64,000 bases of DNA from Oceanospirillaceae bacterium (GTDB taxonomy: Bacteria > Pseudomonadota > Gammaproteobacteria > Pseudomonadales > Balneatricaceae). The translations under genes were made by a program, and so were the position numbers. Positions within the stretch are counted from its first letter, which is position 1. The number at the start of each line of letters is the position of its first letter. Where the stretch lies: assembly GCA_013215445.1 (NCBI GenBank), contig JABSRA010000010.1:1-64000 (forward strand), written 5' to 3'. Positions 8,686-18,634 of this stretch are shown here, piece by piece. Below the pieces are notes generated by a model. That model searched no databases. It was given only the letters and a program-made list of their open reading frames with translations, and was not told where the DNA came from.

Positions 8686-9267
8686 ATGAAAGCGCTGGTA
8701 GTCATCGCACACCCTTTAAAGAACAGTCTCTGTCAGCATTTGGCGGCCAAAACCATCCGTCACTTAAAGGCTAGGGGCCATACTGTGACGGTTAAAGACC
8801 TCTATCAAGAGAAGTTTGATCCGGTGCTCAGTATCGATGAAAGACAAAGTTATTTCACCGCTCAATTTGACGCTAGACATGTGAGTGCCGATATTACTCA
8901 ATTACAAGAAGCGGAATTACTGGTGCTGATTTTCCCCACTTGGTGGTTCGGCCTCCCGGCTATATTAAAGGGCTGGATCGACCGGGTCTGGGCACCTGGT
9001 TATGCCTATGATCACGCGAATGACTATGGCCCAATAAAAGCCAGATTGGAGAATCTCCAAGAAATGCGGGTGATCACGACCTTGGGAGCACCTTGGTGGA
9101 TAGATTTTTTTGTACTGCGAAAACCCGTCAAGAGGGTATTAAAATATGGGGTACTTTTGGCTTGCGCTAAAAACTGTCACTTCAAAATGCTAACCTTGTA
9201 CAACAGTGAAAGTCTGACAGACACGAAAGTACAGCAGTTTGTTAAAAAAATTGAACGGTCTTTTTAG
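8686..9267 (+). CDS. NAD(P)H:quinone oxidoreductase-like flavoprotein (flavodoxin-2 fold)
   Basis: 193 aa. The N-terminus MKALVVIAHPLKNSLCQHLA is the FMN/FAD-phosphate loop of the NQO/MdaB/KefF family. FPTWWFGLPAILKGWIDRV is the hallmark second flavin-binding segment. Length and motif order match the family. It lies 10 bp after the GST gene and is probably co-transcribed. The likely role is two-electron reduction of quinones. A weak hairpin terminator follows. Confidence 0.87.
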   Translation: MKALVVIAHPLKNSLCQHLAAKTIRHLKARGHTVTVKDLYQEKFDPVLSIDERQSYFTAQFDARHVSADITQLQEAELLVLIFPTWWFGLPAILKGWIDRVWAPGYAYDHANDYGPIKARLENLQEMRVITTLGAPWWIDFFVLRKPVKRVLKYGVLLACAKNCHFKMLTLYNSESLTDTKVQQFVKKIERSF

Positions 9268-9323
9268 CTGCTGATATTGGCCAGTGGTTTTAAGTCGTGC
9301 CTGGCTAAACCAGCACTGTCTGC

Positions 9324-9347
9324 AACCGGGTAAATAATCGGTTTTTT
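9324..9347 (+). terminator. Possible terminator after the quinone-reductase gene
   Basis: AACCG (9324-9328) pairs with CGGTT (9339-9343), followed by TTTTA. The stem is only 5 bp with a 10-nt loop, so it is weak evidence. Confidence 0.35.
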
Positions 9348-9486
9348 AGCGGGTGTTCAACCAATAATTTTTAGTGATTACGATTCAAAGCACTCACGCA
9401 ATGGTTTTATCATGGTTTGTTTACCCTGATTATTCGCCTCAAGTAGTCTCTCAACAACTAACCGGCCCACATACTCAGAGAACGGT

Positions 9487-10986
9487 TCAAAAATTCCATG
9501 AGAGAGACAAGCTGGCATCCATGTTATCTAAGTTTTTTTGAAACAAACTGTTATAACCCAAAGATGCATCTAGCAATAACCCACTCTCGGTTCGAGCGCG
9601 CAGCCCTAGGCGGAGAATACCTGCCCATTGCTGATAGCTGGTCTTGGAGTTGAAGAGGCCGTTTGAGGTTTCACCGAAAGAGTACGTTGCCCCTACCTCT
9701 GTATAGGGAACCCAAATATCATTGCCTGACTCAAAAACGCGACTGACTTCAATGGTTGGCGAAAATGACCCGCTCCATCCCGCGGGTACTTTAGACAAGA
9801 CCTTAACCGTTTTATTTAAAACCGTGCCATCCAGTGCTAGTTTGCCGGAAGAGAGATAAGAATAATCAAAGCTGAATCTGGGTCGAAAATTGTATTCATT
9901 CCAATCGTATTGTCCAGCAGCCGTTAGCACAGCTCTGGTCCGGTTGCGCTTGACGGTCCCATCCAGGCCTGCAATGGTCAAATCACTGTTCAATTGACCA
10001 TAAGTGAGCATCCCACTCACCGACCAGTGCGGATTGACTAGGGCCGAAAAATAGGGCCCAACTGAAAAGGTTGAAGTATCGACGGACATCAAACGCCCGA
10101 AACTTTTACTAGAAATATGCTCAGATTCAAATTGCAGGCCGATCACCATATTTTCTGCGATAGCACGGTCAATGCCAATCCCGACGAAGGTATTGTCCAT
10201 CTCGAGTTTAGAAATATGTCGATTATCGTCGATTTTGCTAAAGCGGATATCACTCCAAAAGTTCCATACTGAAGGTGGGGCCAGATCTCTTCCCGGGGTA
10301 ATAGGTGCGATGTTGAGTATTATCTTAACAGGGGCCACTTCTAAGTCGCACGGCACTTGCCTGCTCTCCCCTATTGATATTTCTGTACAGCGGGGGACCG
10401 AGCCGGATTGAGCAACAGCCGATGCAGGAGACAAAGTGGTTGGTGGGTTTGGCATAACCGGAACACCCGGTGTAACACCAATAGGCGGTAAAACACCTAT
10501 CGGTGGGCTCGGCATAATCGGCACACCCGGTGTGAGTCCTGTTGGCGGCAAGGTACCTATCGGTGGCTTAATACCCATGGGAGGACGAATAATACCCGGC
10601 CAGCTCGGCGGAAAAACAATGCCGTTTTTTTGGTTCTCATTATCAACCAGACAATCCTTGCCATTTGCACCTGTGCCAAGCTCCAACAGTTGATGGGTAC
10701 CACCGGAGCCATTAGACACAAAGGGAGACAGGCTAACCCGTGGGTATGGGATGGAGCGTGACCAAGTATCAACTCTGGTCTTACCTTTCACCTCTTCCAA
10801 CGCAAAACTCCCGGTTTGAGTGGTCGACAACCAGACAGAATTGGCATTATCAGCAGTGCGCCCAAGATAATTTAGAGAGCCGTCTGACTTGCAAGAACTT
10901 GCAGCAACAGAGGAGGAGATTAGTGTGAGCATACATGCTAGAGGAGTCGCTACAATCAACGCTGAAATAGTACCCTGCTTGTTCAA
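9487..10986 (-). CDS. Outer-membrane autotransporter-like protein with proline-rich linker
   Basis: The likely start is TTG at 10986: AGGAG stands about 7 bases before it and it yields a compact signal peptide (NKQGTISALIVATPLACML then ISSSVAAS); an ATG at 11028 is in frame without such a site. Of 499 aa, the first ~120 form a small secreted domain with one Cys pair. Residues about 130-185 are a Pro/Gly-rich linker with 20-residue repeats (TPGVPIMPSPPIGVLPPIG). The C-terminal ~270 residues read as amphipathic beta-strands and end in SLSLSWNF, an outer-membrane barrel ending with terminal Phe. This matches an autotransporter beta-domain. The passenger function is unknown. Confidence 0.72.
   Translation of the reverse strand: MNKQGTISALIVATPLACMLTLISSSVAASSCKSDGSLNYLGRTADNANSVWLSTTQTGSFALEEVKGKTRVDTWSRSIPYPRVSLSPFVSNGSGGTHQLLELGTGANGKDCLVDNENQKNGIVFPPSWPGIIRPPMGIKPPIGTLPPTGLTPGVPIMPSPPIGVLPPIGVTPGVPVMPNPPTTLSPASAVAQSGSVPRCTEISIGESRQVPCDLEVAPVKIILNIAPITPGRDLAPPSVWNFWSDIRFSKIDDNRHISKLEMDNTFVGIGIDRAIAENMVIGLQFESEHISSKSFGRLMSVDTSTFSVGPYFSALVNPHWSVSGMLTYGQLNSDLTIAGLDGTVKRNRTRAVLTAAGQYDWNEYNFRPRFSFDYSYLSSGKLALDGTVLNKTVKVLSKVPAGWSGSFSPTIEVSRVFESGNDIWVPYTEVGATYSFGETSNGLFNSKTSYQQWAGILRLGLRARTESGLLLDASLGYNSLFQKNLDNMDASLSLSWNF
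10440..10575. repeat. Imperfect ~60-bp tandem repeats encoding the Pro-rich linker
   Basis: Related blocks (GGTGTAACACCAATAGGCGG and GGTGTGAGTCCTGTTGGCGG) alternate with GGCATAATCGG/GGCATAACCGG. They encode TPGVPxMPxPPxxxLPP units in the autotransporter gene on the minus strand. Copy number could vary by slippage. Confidence 0.6.
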
Positions 10987-11468
10987 ATTATTCTCCTGAT
11001 CCATCAGATTTGTAATCATATTGTGCATAACAGCAATTTTCGCGACGGCTCAACTTCTAATGATGTATCACCCTCTATGCTGAGAACATCACCATTACAC
11101 TACACCGCACCAGCAGCTTACACCCAACACATCGCCCATCATTGTGTTTTTAACTGTTGCTAAACGGCGCTATTTTCAGTGACATCCATTATTGGCGGCC
11201 TATTAATCTTCGGCCCAAAGCCCGTTTGAAAAATTTTACTCAATAGGCTCGTATAAGCGTAAATATAATCCAGATCAGACTAAAAAACACACTTACATGC
11301 AACTTAATTATATATAACTAACTGAATTTCAAGCAAGTTATAAATGAGACAATTATGGAGGCCTGATAGAAAGCCGCTAATCGTCATTTTTACTCGGTTC
11401 TTGGTATTAATGCTCGTGTTAATTAATCTATACTCCAAATTTACTAAGCTAATCCACAAGGTATCGTC
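10987..11468. other. Intergenic region between divergent genes
   Basis: About 480 bp, AT-rich toward the right. It must hold promoters for the autotransporter gene (left) and the EamA transporter (right). I see no RNA gene, repeat or clear operator. Confidence 0.4.
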
Positions 11469-12332
11469 TTGCAAGATTCACAAAATTTTAAATCGGCGCT
11501 GTTTATGATGCTATCGCTGTCGTTATTTACCTGCGGCGATGCCATTATTAAATTTCTCAGTGATGATCTACCTATCGGCCAAATCTTATTTGTCCGGGGT
11601 ATTTTGGTCTGTCTACTGTTTAGCCTATTATTAACCTTCAAAAGGCAGCAGATCTTGCCCAAAGAGGCATGGAACCGTTGGAATTTACTGCGCTCAGTGT
11701 TTGAAGTGGCCATCGCCGGCTGTTACTTAACTGGTCTAGTACTGCTGCCTTTAGCCACTGCGATCATACTGGTATTTTGTGGGCCGATTATGCTGACTAT
11801 TTTGGCGGCAACGGTCTTAAAGGAACAAGTGGGCTGGCGACGATGGTCTGCGGTGGTAATAGGATTTATCGGGGTGCTGTTAGTGGCTGATTTGCAGCGG
11901 GATTCATTAAATTCTTGGGCGGTAATACTGCCCCTGACAGCGGCTTTCATCACCGCGTTGCGCGATATCTTTGTCCGTAACATCCCCAGTGTTTTGAGCT
12001 CAAGTCAAATTGCTTTTACCACCGCCTGGATGGTGACACTGGCAGGTTTGTCAACACTGCCTTTTGGCTGGCAAGCACTAAACAGCCAACAATTGTGGCT
12101 ATTGGCAATCGCCAGCCTGTTTATTATGGGCGCGTATACCACCTATATCATTACCACCCGGATGGGCGAACTCTCATTTGTCGCTCCCTTCAAATACTCA
12201 TCTATCCCGCTGGCCATGTTAATCGGCTACCTAGTCTGGGGAGATATTCCCAGCGGCAACTCTATACTAGGCACCGCGGTAATTATCGCCTCCGGCATGT
12301 TTATTTTGCTGCGCAAGAGGGTTAAGGGTTAA
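11469..12332 (+). CDS. EamA/DMT superfamily transporter
   Basis: 287 aa from TTG 11469 with AAGG about 7 bases upstream. Ten hydrophobic segments are arranged as two five-helix EamA repeats; the end of the first carries the typical VVIGFIGVLLVADL and the second PFKYSSIPLAMLIGYLVWGDIPSGNSILGT (the conserved proline-rich P-x-x-W-G-x-x-P region). It is an inner-membrane exporter of metabolites or drugs, substrate unknown. The gene converges on the dctD-like gene with a 22-bp gap and no obvious terminator. Confidence 0.85.
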   Translation: MQDSQNFKSALFMMLSLSLFTCGDAIIKFLSDDLPIGQILFVRGILVCLLFSLLLTFKRQQILPKEAWNRWNLLRSVFEVAIAGCYLTGLVLLPLATAIILVFCGPIMLTILAATVLKEQVGWRRWSAVVIGFIGVLLVADLQRDSLNSWAVILPLTAAFITALRDIFVRNIPSVLSSSQIAFTTAWMVTLAGLSTLPFGWQALNSQQLWLLAIASLFIMGAYTTYIITTRMGELSFVAPFKYSSIPLAMLIGYLVWGDIPSGNSILGTAVIIASGMFILLRKRVKG

Positions 12333-12354
12333 GGGCTACAAGTTGTCGGCGCAA

Positions 12355-13725
12355 TCACGGCTTATAATCGCTCTTATCCAACCCATATTTCTTCATCTTG
12401 TCGTACAAGGTTTTACGCGGCAGATCTAAGCTCTTTTGCGTATCGCGGATCGAGCCGCCGCACTTGGCCAATTCATTGTGTATCAGCAGTTTTTCAAACT
12501 GCCCTACTTGCTCCGCTAAATTCAGTGCCCCAGGTTCTTGACTGATTAAGTTATCATCAAAACCAAAGGCCCCCTCTTCACCGAGCAAGACGTTACGCTC
12601 GGCGATATTGCGCAACTCGCGGATATTACCCGGCCAGTCATGGCGCATCAATGCGGCCATGCGCGCTGGGGATAACTCTTGTACATCACGGCCATACTGG
12701 GTGGAGGCAATGATAGAAAAATGCTGAAAAAGCAGCGGTATATCATCTTTGCGACGTCTCAGCGGCGGTATCTCAATTTTAACCACATTGAGACGATAAT
12801 AGAGATCTTCTCTAAATAACCCCCGCTCTACTAGCGTCTTAAGATCCACTTTAGTGGCTGCCACTATCCGCAGATTGAGCTTGATAGATTCATTTGAACC
12901 CAGTCGTTCTATACTGCGCTCTTCAATCACTCTGAGTAGCTTCACTTGCAATACCAGTGGCATACTCTCGATTTCATCGAGAAATACCGTGCCGTGATCG
13001 GCGTATTCAAACTTACCGATGCGCCGTGCTTTAGCGTCCGTAAAGGCGCCTCTCTCGTGGCCAAACAGTTCGCTCTCAATTAAGTTTTCGGGCACCGCAC
13101 CACAGTTTATTGCCACAAACTTGTACTCGCGCCTATTGCTGTGCTCGTGAATGTAACGCGCCAATAAATCTTTGCCAGTGCCGGTTTCGGCCTGGATCAA
13201 AATATCGGTGGGAGCATCGGCGACGCTTTGAATGATGCGGCGCAGCTGTATGATCTCTGGGCTGTTGCCAATTATTCTAGGTCCTAGTGCGGTCTGGGTT
13301 TGCAGTTCTTCACGCAGCCGCTGATTCTCTAGCGAGAGAGCGCGCTTTTCACTGGCGCGACGAATCACCTCAATCAATTTATCAGGGGCAAATGGCTTTT
13401 CCAAAAAGTCATAGGCCCCCTGTTGAATGGCCGCTACCGCCATCGAAATATCACCGTGGCCAGTCATTAAGATCATTGGAATGCCCACGTCAACTTGGCT
13501 GACCCGGGTCATAAATTTCAGGCCATCCATATCGGGCATGCTAATGTCCGACACGATCACTCCCTCCCACTGGGCACTGAGTATCTCCAATGCCTGCTTG
13601 GCGCTGCTACAACTAATGACTTTAAAGCCAGCCAGTTCAATGCTCTGCCCGAGCGAGGAAAGTATCGAAGGTTCATCATCCACCAGTAATACCTTACTGG
13701 TTATATTGGTAATTTTTTGCTGCAT
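12355..13725 (-). CDS. dctD: Sigma-54 response regulator, DctD-like
   Basis: 456 aa. The receiver domain (about 10-125) has VDDEPS, the phospho-acceptor in VSDISMPDMDG, TGHGD and KPF. The AAA+ central domain (about 150-380) has Walker A GETGTGKD in the form AETGTGKDLLA, the sigma-54 loop GAFTDA (the usual form is GAFTGA), Walker B TVFLDEIESM and the R-finger region FREDLYYRLNV. A Fis-type HTH ends the protein (SIRDTQKSLDLPRKTLYDKM). IESMPLVLQVKLLRVIEER is close to DctD of rhizobia and pseudomonads. Its start overlaps the kinase stop by one base (TAATG). No C4-dicarboxylate transporter gene is in the window, so the target may differ. Confidence 0.83.
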   Translation of the reverse strand: MQQKITNITSKVLLVDDEPSILSSLGQSIELAGFKVISCSSAKQALEILSAQWEGVIVSDISMPDMDGLKFMTRVSQVDVGIPMILMTGHGDISMAVAAIQQGAYDFLEKPFAPDKLIEVIRRASEKRALSLENQRLREELQTQTALGPRIIGNSPEIIQLRRIIQSVADAPTDILIQAETGTGKDLLARYIHEHSNRREYKFVAINCGAVPENLIESELFGHERGAFTDAKARRIGKFEYADHGTVFLDEIESMPLVLQVKLLRVIEERSIERLGSNESIKLNLRIVAATKVDLKTLVERGLFREDLYYRLNVVKIEIPPLRRRKDDIPLLFQHFSIIASTQYGRDVQELSPARMAALMRHDWPGNIRELRNIAERNVLLGEEGAFGFDDNLISQEPGALNLAEQVGQFEKLLIHNELAKCGGSIRDTQKSLDLPRKTLYDKMKKYGLDKSDYKP

Positions 13726-15941
13726 TAACTATTTGACCCCAACTGTAATATCACCATAAATTCGGCCCCTGCAACCACCGACTCTCGATCATCCGTATAA
13801 TAATTTTCTGCGGTTAACTCGCCACCTACATCTTCGATAATTCGCTGCGAAATGGATAAGCCAAGTCCCAGCCCCTGTCCCTCTTTCTTGGTGGTATAGA
13901 AAGGTTCGAAAATATTGGCAGCATCGACTGCCGCGATTCCCGGACCATTGTCTTTAACACTTATACACAGCTTATTAGGGTCGATGATAGTTTGACTAAT
14001 CTGTATTTGAGGAGCGCCTTGACTCTCTACCGCCTGCATCGCGTTATCAATCAAATTAACCATCACTTGCTCTAGGCGCAACAAGTCACCTAATACTGAA
14101 TAATCACACTCTAGTTCAGGCCATTCAACCCTCACTGGAGATTTTTGTAAGCGCGGATACAAAATCGCCAATACGCCACTGCGCAGCGATCTAACCGATA
14201 CATTCTGTTGTAAGCCACTGCTCTTACGAGAAAATTCTTTTAGCGGGTGCAGTATTTTTGCCATCCGTTCAGTCAGTAATGCAATTTCATTTAAGTTGCT
14301 GTCGACACTCTCTTCATTCGCCAACGTCAAATATTTTCGAGCGTTATCCGCATAACCTCTGATCGCCATTAATGGCTGGTTTAATTCATGGTTAATTCCC
14401 GCAGACATCTGCCCGATCACCGCCAACTTAGCGGCTTGGATCAATTCATTCTGGGTCTTACCGTGCTGCTTTATCTCCTGTAACAGCCGCTCATTGGCAC
14501 TGGTCAGCTCAGTGGTGCGCAGCTCAACCCTGCTCTCTAGTAACCGTTTAGACTGCGCCAGTTGGCCTTCGTATTGCTTTCGCTCGGTAATATCTTGCAC
14601 GGTAATTAAAAAATGTAACCCGCCTTGTTGCTGCATGTTACCCACCACAAACTCAACCGGTAACAAATTACCGTCTCCGCATTTGACCCGCCCTTCTATC
14701 AACAGCTCTGCGTGTAAATTACGCTGTGGATTAATTTGTTCTGCATAGGTAGATTTTTTAACGCCTTGCAGCAGGGAATAAAATTCTCGCCCCTGCAGCT
14801 CTTGCTCTGAATAGGCAAATAACTTTTGTGCAGTGACATTCATACTTTCAATACAACCGCTAATATCTAACGTAATCAGCCCCGCCCAGGTGTTGTTAAG
14901 TATCGCTTTTACCCTGGCCCCACTGCTCTCTAGTGCCTGCAGTTCACGCAGTTCAAACTGAGCCTTTTGTTTAGCGATGCGTCTTCTGGCGATAATCACC
15001 ATCACCAGTAGCACTAGGGCGATGTACAGCGTACCCACATAGAGCATGTTAACCAGTATTTGGCGCTGCACTCCTTCTAAGTCAGCGAGTATTGATACAT
15101 TAAGGTCACTGTTGCCCACCGCCGCATTCTGAATTAAATACTGCTGCTCAGTTTTTTTTGTCGAGGGCTCGCGCAAGCGAATGATCTGGCTATTCGCCTC
15201 ACTCGGCTGGCGTTGAGTAATGTTGAGTGCGATCAGCTTTTGACCCACGTAGCGTTTACTCACAGTAATGCGCTGCCGATCCTGCTCTGTCAGCGGGTAT
15301 AGGGTGCGAAACTTCCACTGCTTGCGAGTCGAGATAAAAATCACCCCGTCTTCATCACTAATTAATAGTTCGGTATCTTTCTCTTTCCAATCTTGTTCAA
15401 TCTCGTTTAAATCAATTTTTACCACGATAACACCGAGTATGTTATCGCGGTGACGCACTGGATAAGCATAGAAATATCCACGCTTTTTGGACGTGGACCC
15501 CAGCGCAAAATACTGCCCTAACCCGCCGCGCAGCGCCTTGGTAAAATAGGGCCTATAACTAAAGTTTCGACCGGTAAAAGAGCCTGGACCATTCCAATTG
15601 CTGGCGGCAATAGTGGTGCCTTGGCTATCCATTAAATAACTGTCACGCGTGCCTAAAATGTCGTTTACTTTCACTAAGTGAAGATTGGCGCGGGCAATAT
15701 CATTTGAATTTGCATGATCTCGCAGCGCCCTGACTAAATCTGGATGGGTGGAAAGTAATTCTGGAATATCGCGAAAGCGCGCCAGTTTTTGGCGCATGGT
15801 TAAAATATAGCGGTTTAAATCCCCTTGGGTGCGCTTTTGTAAGGCGCTAATGGCGCTATCTCTTGAGTATTCAGACACGGTATATAGTGAAACCGCCAGA
15901 CCTAGAGCCAACACAATAGTAATCAACGAACGCTTATACAT
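13725..15941 (-). CDS. dctB: Sensor histidine kinase, DctB-like, with cytoplasmic PAS
   Basis: 738 aa. An N-terminal membrane helix (about 5-25) and a second one (ILVNMLYVGTLYIALVLLVMV, around 300) flank a periplasmic double-Cache-type sensor containing SYLMDSQGTTIAASNW and NFSYRPYFTKAL. A PAS domain (about 340-455), a coiled linker, the HisKA box GINHELNQPLMAIRGY (phospho-His) and an HATPase (NLIDNAMQA, VKDNGPGIA, GLGLGLSI) follow. The Cache and HisKA text resembles DctB, which senses C4-dicarboxylates. Plain DctB lacks the extra PAS domain. It is translationally coupled to the response regulator gene. Confidence 0.83.
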   Translation of the reverse strand: MYKRSLITIVLALGLAVSLYTVSEYSRDSAISALQKRTQGDLNRYILTMRQKLARFRDIPELLSTHPDLVRALRDHANSNDIARANLHLVKVNDILGTRDSYLMDSQGTTIAASNWNGPGSFTGRNFSYRPYFTKALRGGLGQYFALGSTSKKRGYFYAYPVRHRDNILGVIVVKIDLNEIEQDWKEKDTELLISDEDGVIFISTRKQWKFRTLYPLTEQDRQRITVSKRYVGQKLIALNITQRQPSEANSQIIRLREPSTKKTEQQYLIQNAAVGNSDLNVSILADLEGVQRQILVNMLYVGTLYIALVLLVMVIIARRRIAKQKAQFELRELQALESSGARVKAILNNTWAGLITLDISGCIESMNVTAQKLFAYSEQELQGREFYSLLQGVKKSTYAEQINPQRNLHAELLIEGRVKCGDGNLLPVEFVVGNMQQQGGLHFLITVQDITERKQYEGQLAQSKRLLESRVELRTTELTSANERLLQEIKQHGKTQNELIQAAKLAVIGQMSAGINHELNQPLMAIRGYADNARKYLTLANEESVDSNLNEIALLTERMAKILHPLKEFSRKSSGLQQNVSVRSLRSGVLAILYPRLQKSPVRVEWPELECDYSVLGDLLRLEQVMVNLIDNAMQAVESQGAPQIQISQTIIDPNKLCISVKDNGPGIAAVDAANIFEPFYTTKKEGQGLGLGLSISQRIIEDVGGELTAENYYTDDRESVVAGAEFMVILQLGSNS

Positions 15942-16080
15942 CAGGGGAAAATCCGAGCAAAAAAAATATTCTACGCGATTTTTAAGTAAACATCAGATCA
16001 AACGTTAGCTCTGGCTATTTATCCTTACTCTAAAGTGTGGCAGAACGTTATACTTGGCGTTTTTTGTAAGGTAAGTGCGC

Positions 16081-18225
16081 ATGATTATCGCCAGACAAAT
16101 CGCCACCGAGCTGCAAGTGCGAGAGCAGCAAGTCAGTGCCACTATTGCGCTGTTGGATAAAGGAGATACCGTGCCGTTTATCGCCCGTTATCGCAAGGAG
16201 GCGACCAGCGGTCTCGATGACATCCAACTGCGCAAACTGGCCGAGCGGCTCGAGTATTTACGCCAGTTAGAACAGCGCCGTCAAAGTATTTTACAGAGCA
16301 TCCAGCAACAGGGGTTATTAACCCCAGAACTGAGCAAAGCCCTACAGGAGAGTTTGAGTAAAACGACTCTGGAAGATCTGTATCGCCCCTTTAAGCCCAA
16401 GCGTAATTCCAAGGCGACCCTGGCCAAAACAGCGGGGCTAACCCCGTTAGCCGAACAACTGCTGGGTCAGACTAGCGTCAACCCTGAATACATCGCCAAA
16501 GCATTTATTAATAGTCAACACGATATTACCAGTACTGCTCAAGCGCTGCAGGGAGCCGAGCAGATACTGCAGGAACGCCTCGCAGAAACCGCCCCACTGC
16601 TGGCGCAACTGCGTCAATGGTTAACCGCCAACGCCCTTTTAAAGGTCAGTGTTAAGCGCGGCAAAAACGATCCTCAGAGCAAGTTTCGCGATTACTTCGA
16701 TTATTCTCAAGCACTTAAAGATATTCCTGGGCACCGTGCCCTGGCGATTTTCCGCGGTATAAAAGAGTCCATCTTAAAACTGCAAATAAGCCCTCCCGCG
16801 CATAATGTAGACTACCCTATAAAACTGATCGAGCATCAACTAGGCTTGAGCAAGCATAGACGCACTCAAGACTACTGGTTAAAGAATTTAGCCAGCAACT
16901 GCTGGCAACAAAAACTACAAGCGCAGTTAGAGGCAGATTTAAGCAAGAGCTTACGCGAGCGTGCCGAAACCGAATCTATCCAAGTATTTGCCACCAATCT
17001 AGAGGATTTACTGATGGCCGCCCCCGCCGGTCAAAAAGTGACGATGGGCTTAGACCCCGGCCTGCGCAGCGGGGTAAAAGTCGCGATAATGAGCGCCACT
17101 GGGGCGCTGTTGAGTGAGGCGGTCATTTATCCACATGCGCCGCAGAATAAATGGCACGAGGCACTGCAACAATTGACCAAACTCGTCGAGCGTTACCAGG
17201 TCGAGCTAATCAGCATCGGTAATGGCACCGCATCTCGTGAGACAGAGCAGCTTGCCAAAGCTCTCAAAGAAATAACTGATACAGCTTTTACCGCGGTGGT
17301 GGTCAGTGAGGCGGGTGCCTCAGTGTACTCGGCATCGGCATACGCCAGTCAGGAGTTCCCCGATGTTGATGTCAGCATTCGCGGGGCTATCTCCATTGCC
17401 CGCCGCCTGCAAGATCCACTGGCAGAGCTGGTCAAGATAGAGCCTAAGGCCATTGGGGTCGGACAATACCAACACGATGTGAATCAAAAAGCGTTGGGCA
17501 TGAAGCTGGAAACCGTCATAGAAGATTGCGTCAATAAGGTGGGTGTTAACCTCAATACCGCCTCAGTCGCATTACTCACGCAAGTCGCTGGTATCAATCA
17601 GAGCATCGCCAATAACATCGTAGAAATCCGTGATAATAAGGGCAAATTTCGGCGCCGCAGCGAACTGCTAAAGGTACCGCGCCTAGGTGCCAAGGCCTAT
17701 CAACAGTGTGCGGGCTTTCTGCGCATCGACAACCCCATCCAACCCCTAGACAACAGCGCGGTGCACCCTGAAAGTTATCCGCTGGTTGAAGACATGGCCG
17801 CCCAAGCTCAAGTAACCAGCGCCGAGTTAATCGGCAACCAAACCCTGCTATCAGCGCTGAGTACTCAGGGGTTTAGCCACCCTGACTTTGGCGCTTATAC
17901 CATCGCCGATACCTTGCAGGAACTCGCCAAACCCGGCCGTGATCCGAGGCCTGATTTCGAGACGGTTACCTTCGATGAGTCGGTCAACAGTATTGGCGAT
18001 GTGCGCGAAAACATGCAGCTGCAAGGCGTGGTTACTAACGTCACTAATTTCGGCGCCTTTGTCGATATAGGCGTACATCAAGATGGGCTAGTGCACATCT
18101 CGCAACTGGCAAATCAGTTTGTTAAAGACCCGCACTCAATCGTTAAAACGGGTCAGATAGTGCAAGTCAAAGTCTTAACCGTGGATATTCAACGAAAGCG
18201 TTTATCCTTAACCATGAAAAGTTAG
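16081..18225 (+). CDS. tex: Tex family transcription accessory protein (S1 RNA-binding)
   Basis: 714 aa from ATG 16081, which has AAGG about 9 bases upstream; a GTG at 16075 is in frame but too close to that site. The Tex N-domain is recognised by DTVPFIARYRKEATSGLDD and LYRPFKPKRNSKA. The YqgF-like fold has MGLDPGLRSGVKVA, then a helix-hairpin-helix region (NKVGVNLNTASVALLTQVAGI) and a C-terminal S1 domain (LQGVVTNVTNFGAFVDIGVHQDGLVHIS). It ends right after S1, without the charged tail of longer homologues of about 770 aa. It acts on transcription and RNA in the cytoplasm. It is divergent from dctB. Confidence 0.93.
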   Translation: MIIARQIATELQVREQQVSATIALLDKGDTVPFIARYRKEATSGLDDIQLRKLAERLEYLRQLEQRRQSILQSIQQQGLLTPELSKALQESLSKTTLEDLYRPFKPKRNSKATLAKTAGLTPLAEQLLGQTSVNPEYIAKAFINSQHDITSTAQALQGAEQILQERLAETAPLLAQLRQWLTANALLKVSVKRGKNDPQSKFRDYFDYSQALKDIPGHRALAIFRGIKESILKLQISPPAHNVDYPIKLIEHQLGLSKHRRTQDYWLKNLASNCWQQKLQAQLEADLSKSLRERAETESIQVFATNLEDLLMAAPAGQKVTMGLDPGLRSGVKVAIMSATGALLSEAVIYPHAPQNKWHEALQQLTKLVERYQVELISIGNGTASRETEQLAKALKEITDTAFTAVVVSEAGASVYSASAYASQEFPDVDVSIRGAISIARRLQDPLAELVKIEPKAIGVGQYQHDVNQKALGMKLETVIEDCVNKVGVNLNTASVALLTQVAGINQSIANNIVEIRDNKGKFRRRSELLKVPRLGAKAYQQCAGFLRIDNPIQPLDNSAVHPESYPLVEDMAAQAQVTSAELIGNQTLLSALSTQGFSHPDFGAYTIADTLQELAKPGRDPRPDFETVTFDESVNSIGDVRENMQLQGVVTNVTNFGAFVDIGVHQDGLVHISQLANQFVKDPHSIVKTGQIVQVKVLTVDIQRKRLSLTMKS

Positions 18226-18634
18226 GCAGTCTTTGGGGACTTATTCGCGACTTCCCTAAACTAAATGATAAACATAACCCAGCGATATTGGTTGTAGGCT
18301 ACAGCGCGAGGAGAACTTTCACCAGTGAAGGGTTATAGCAATAGTAGATGAATATCGATGCTAGTGTTAAAATGAGAGCGACTAGCTCACTAACAGCTGT
18401 TTTTGTGTCTATACTAATCGAAAACCGAAATCGTCTGCAAAACCGAGCGCTATTGATCTACCGCGGTAATTATTTGAACCCAGCCCCGGCTAGAACTGGG
18501 GAACAATAACAGCAGCCTGGGCAATCGTTTACCCGGCAATTAACTCAAGCCAAATCATTCAATTGACAGTGTGACATGCAAAAGCCAAACTGGTCTGCAC
18601 TAATTATGGGCATTACCAACTTTAGGAAGTATCG
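18226..18634. other. Intergenic region
   Basis: About 410 bp between tex and the amidotransferase gene. Small GC-rich inverted repeats occur (CAGCCCCGGCTAGAACTGGGG near 18480), but I see no gene, tRNA or convincing terminator. Confidence 0.4.

Noticed and set aside
13050-13075. GAFTDA as proof that the response regulator is inactive
   Set aside because: I recall GAFTDA in other sigma-54 activators and the remaining AAA+ motifs are intact, so loss of function cannot be claimed.
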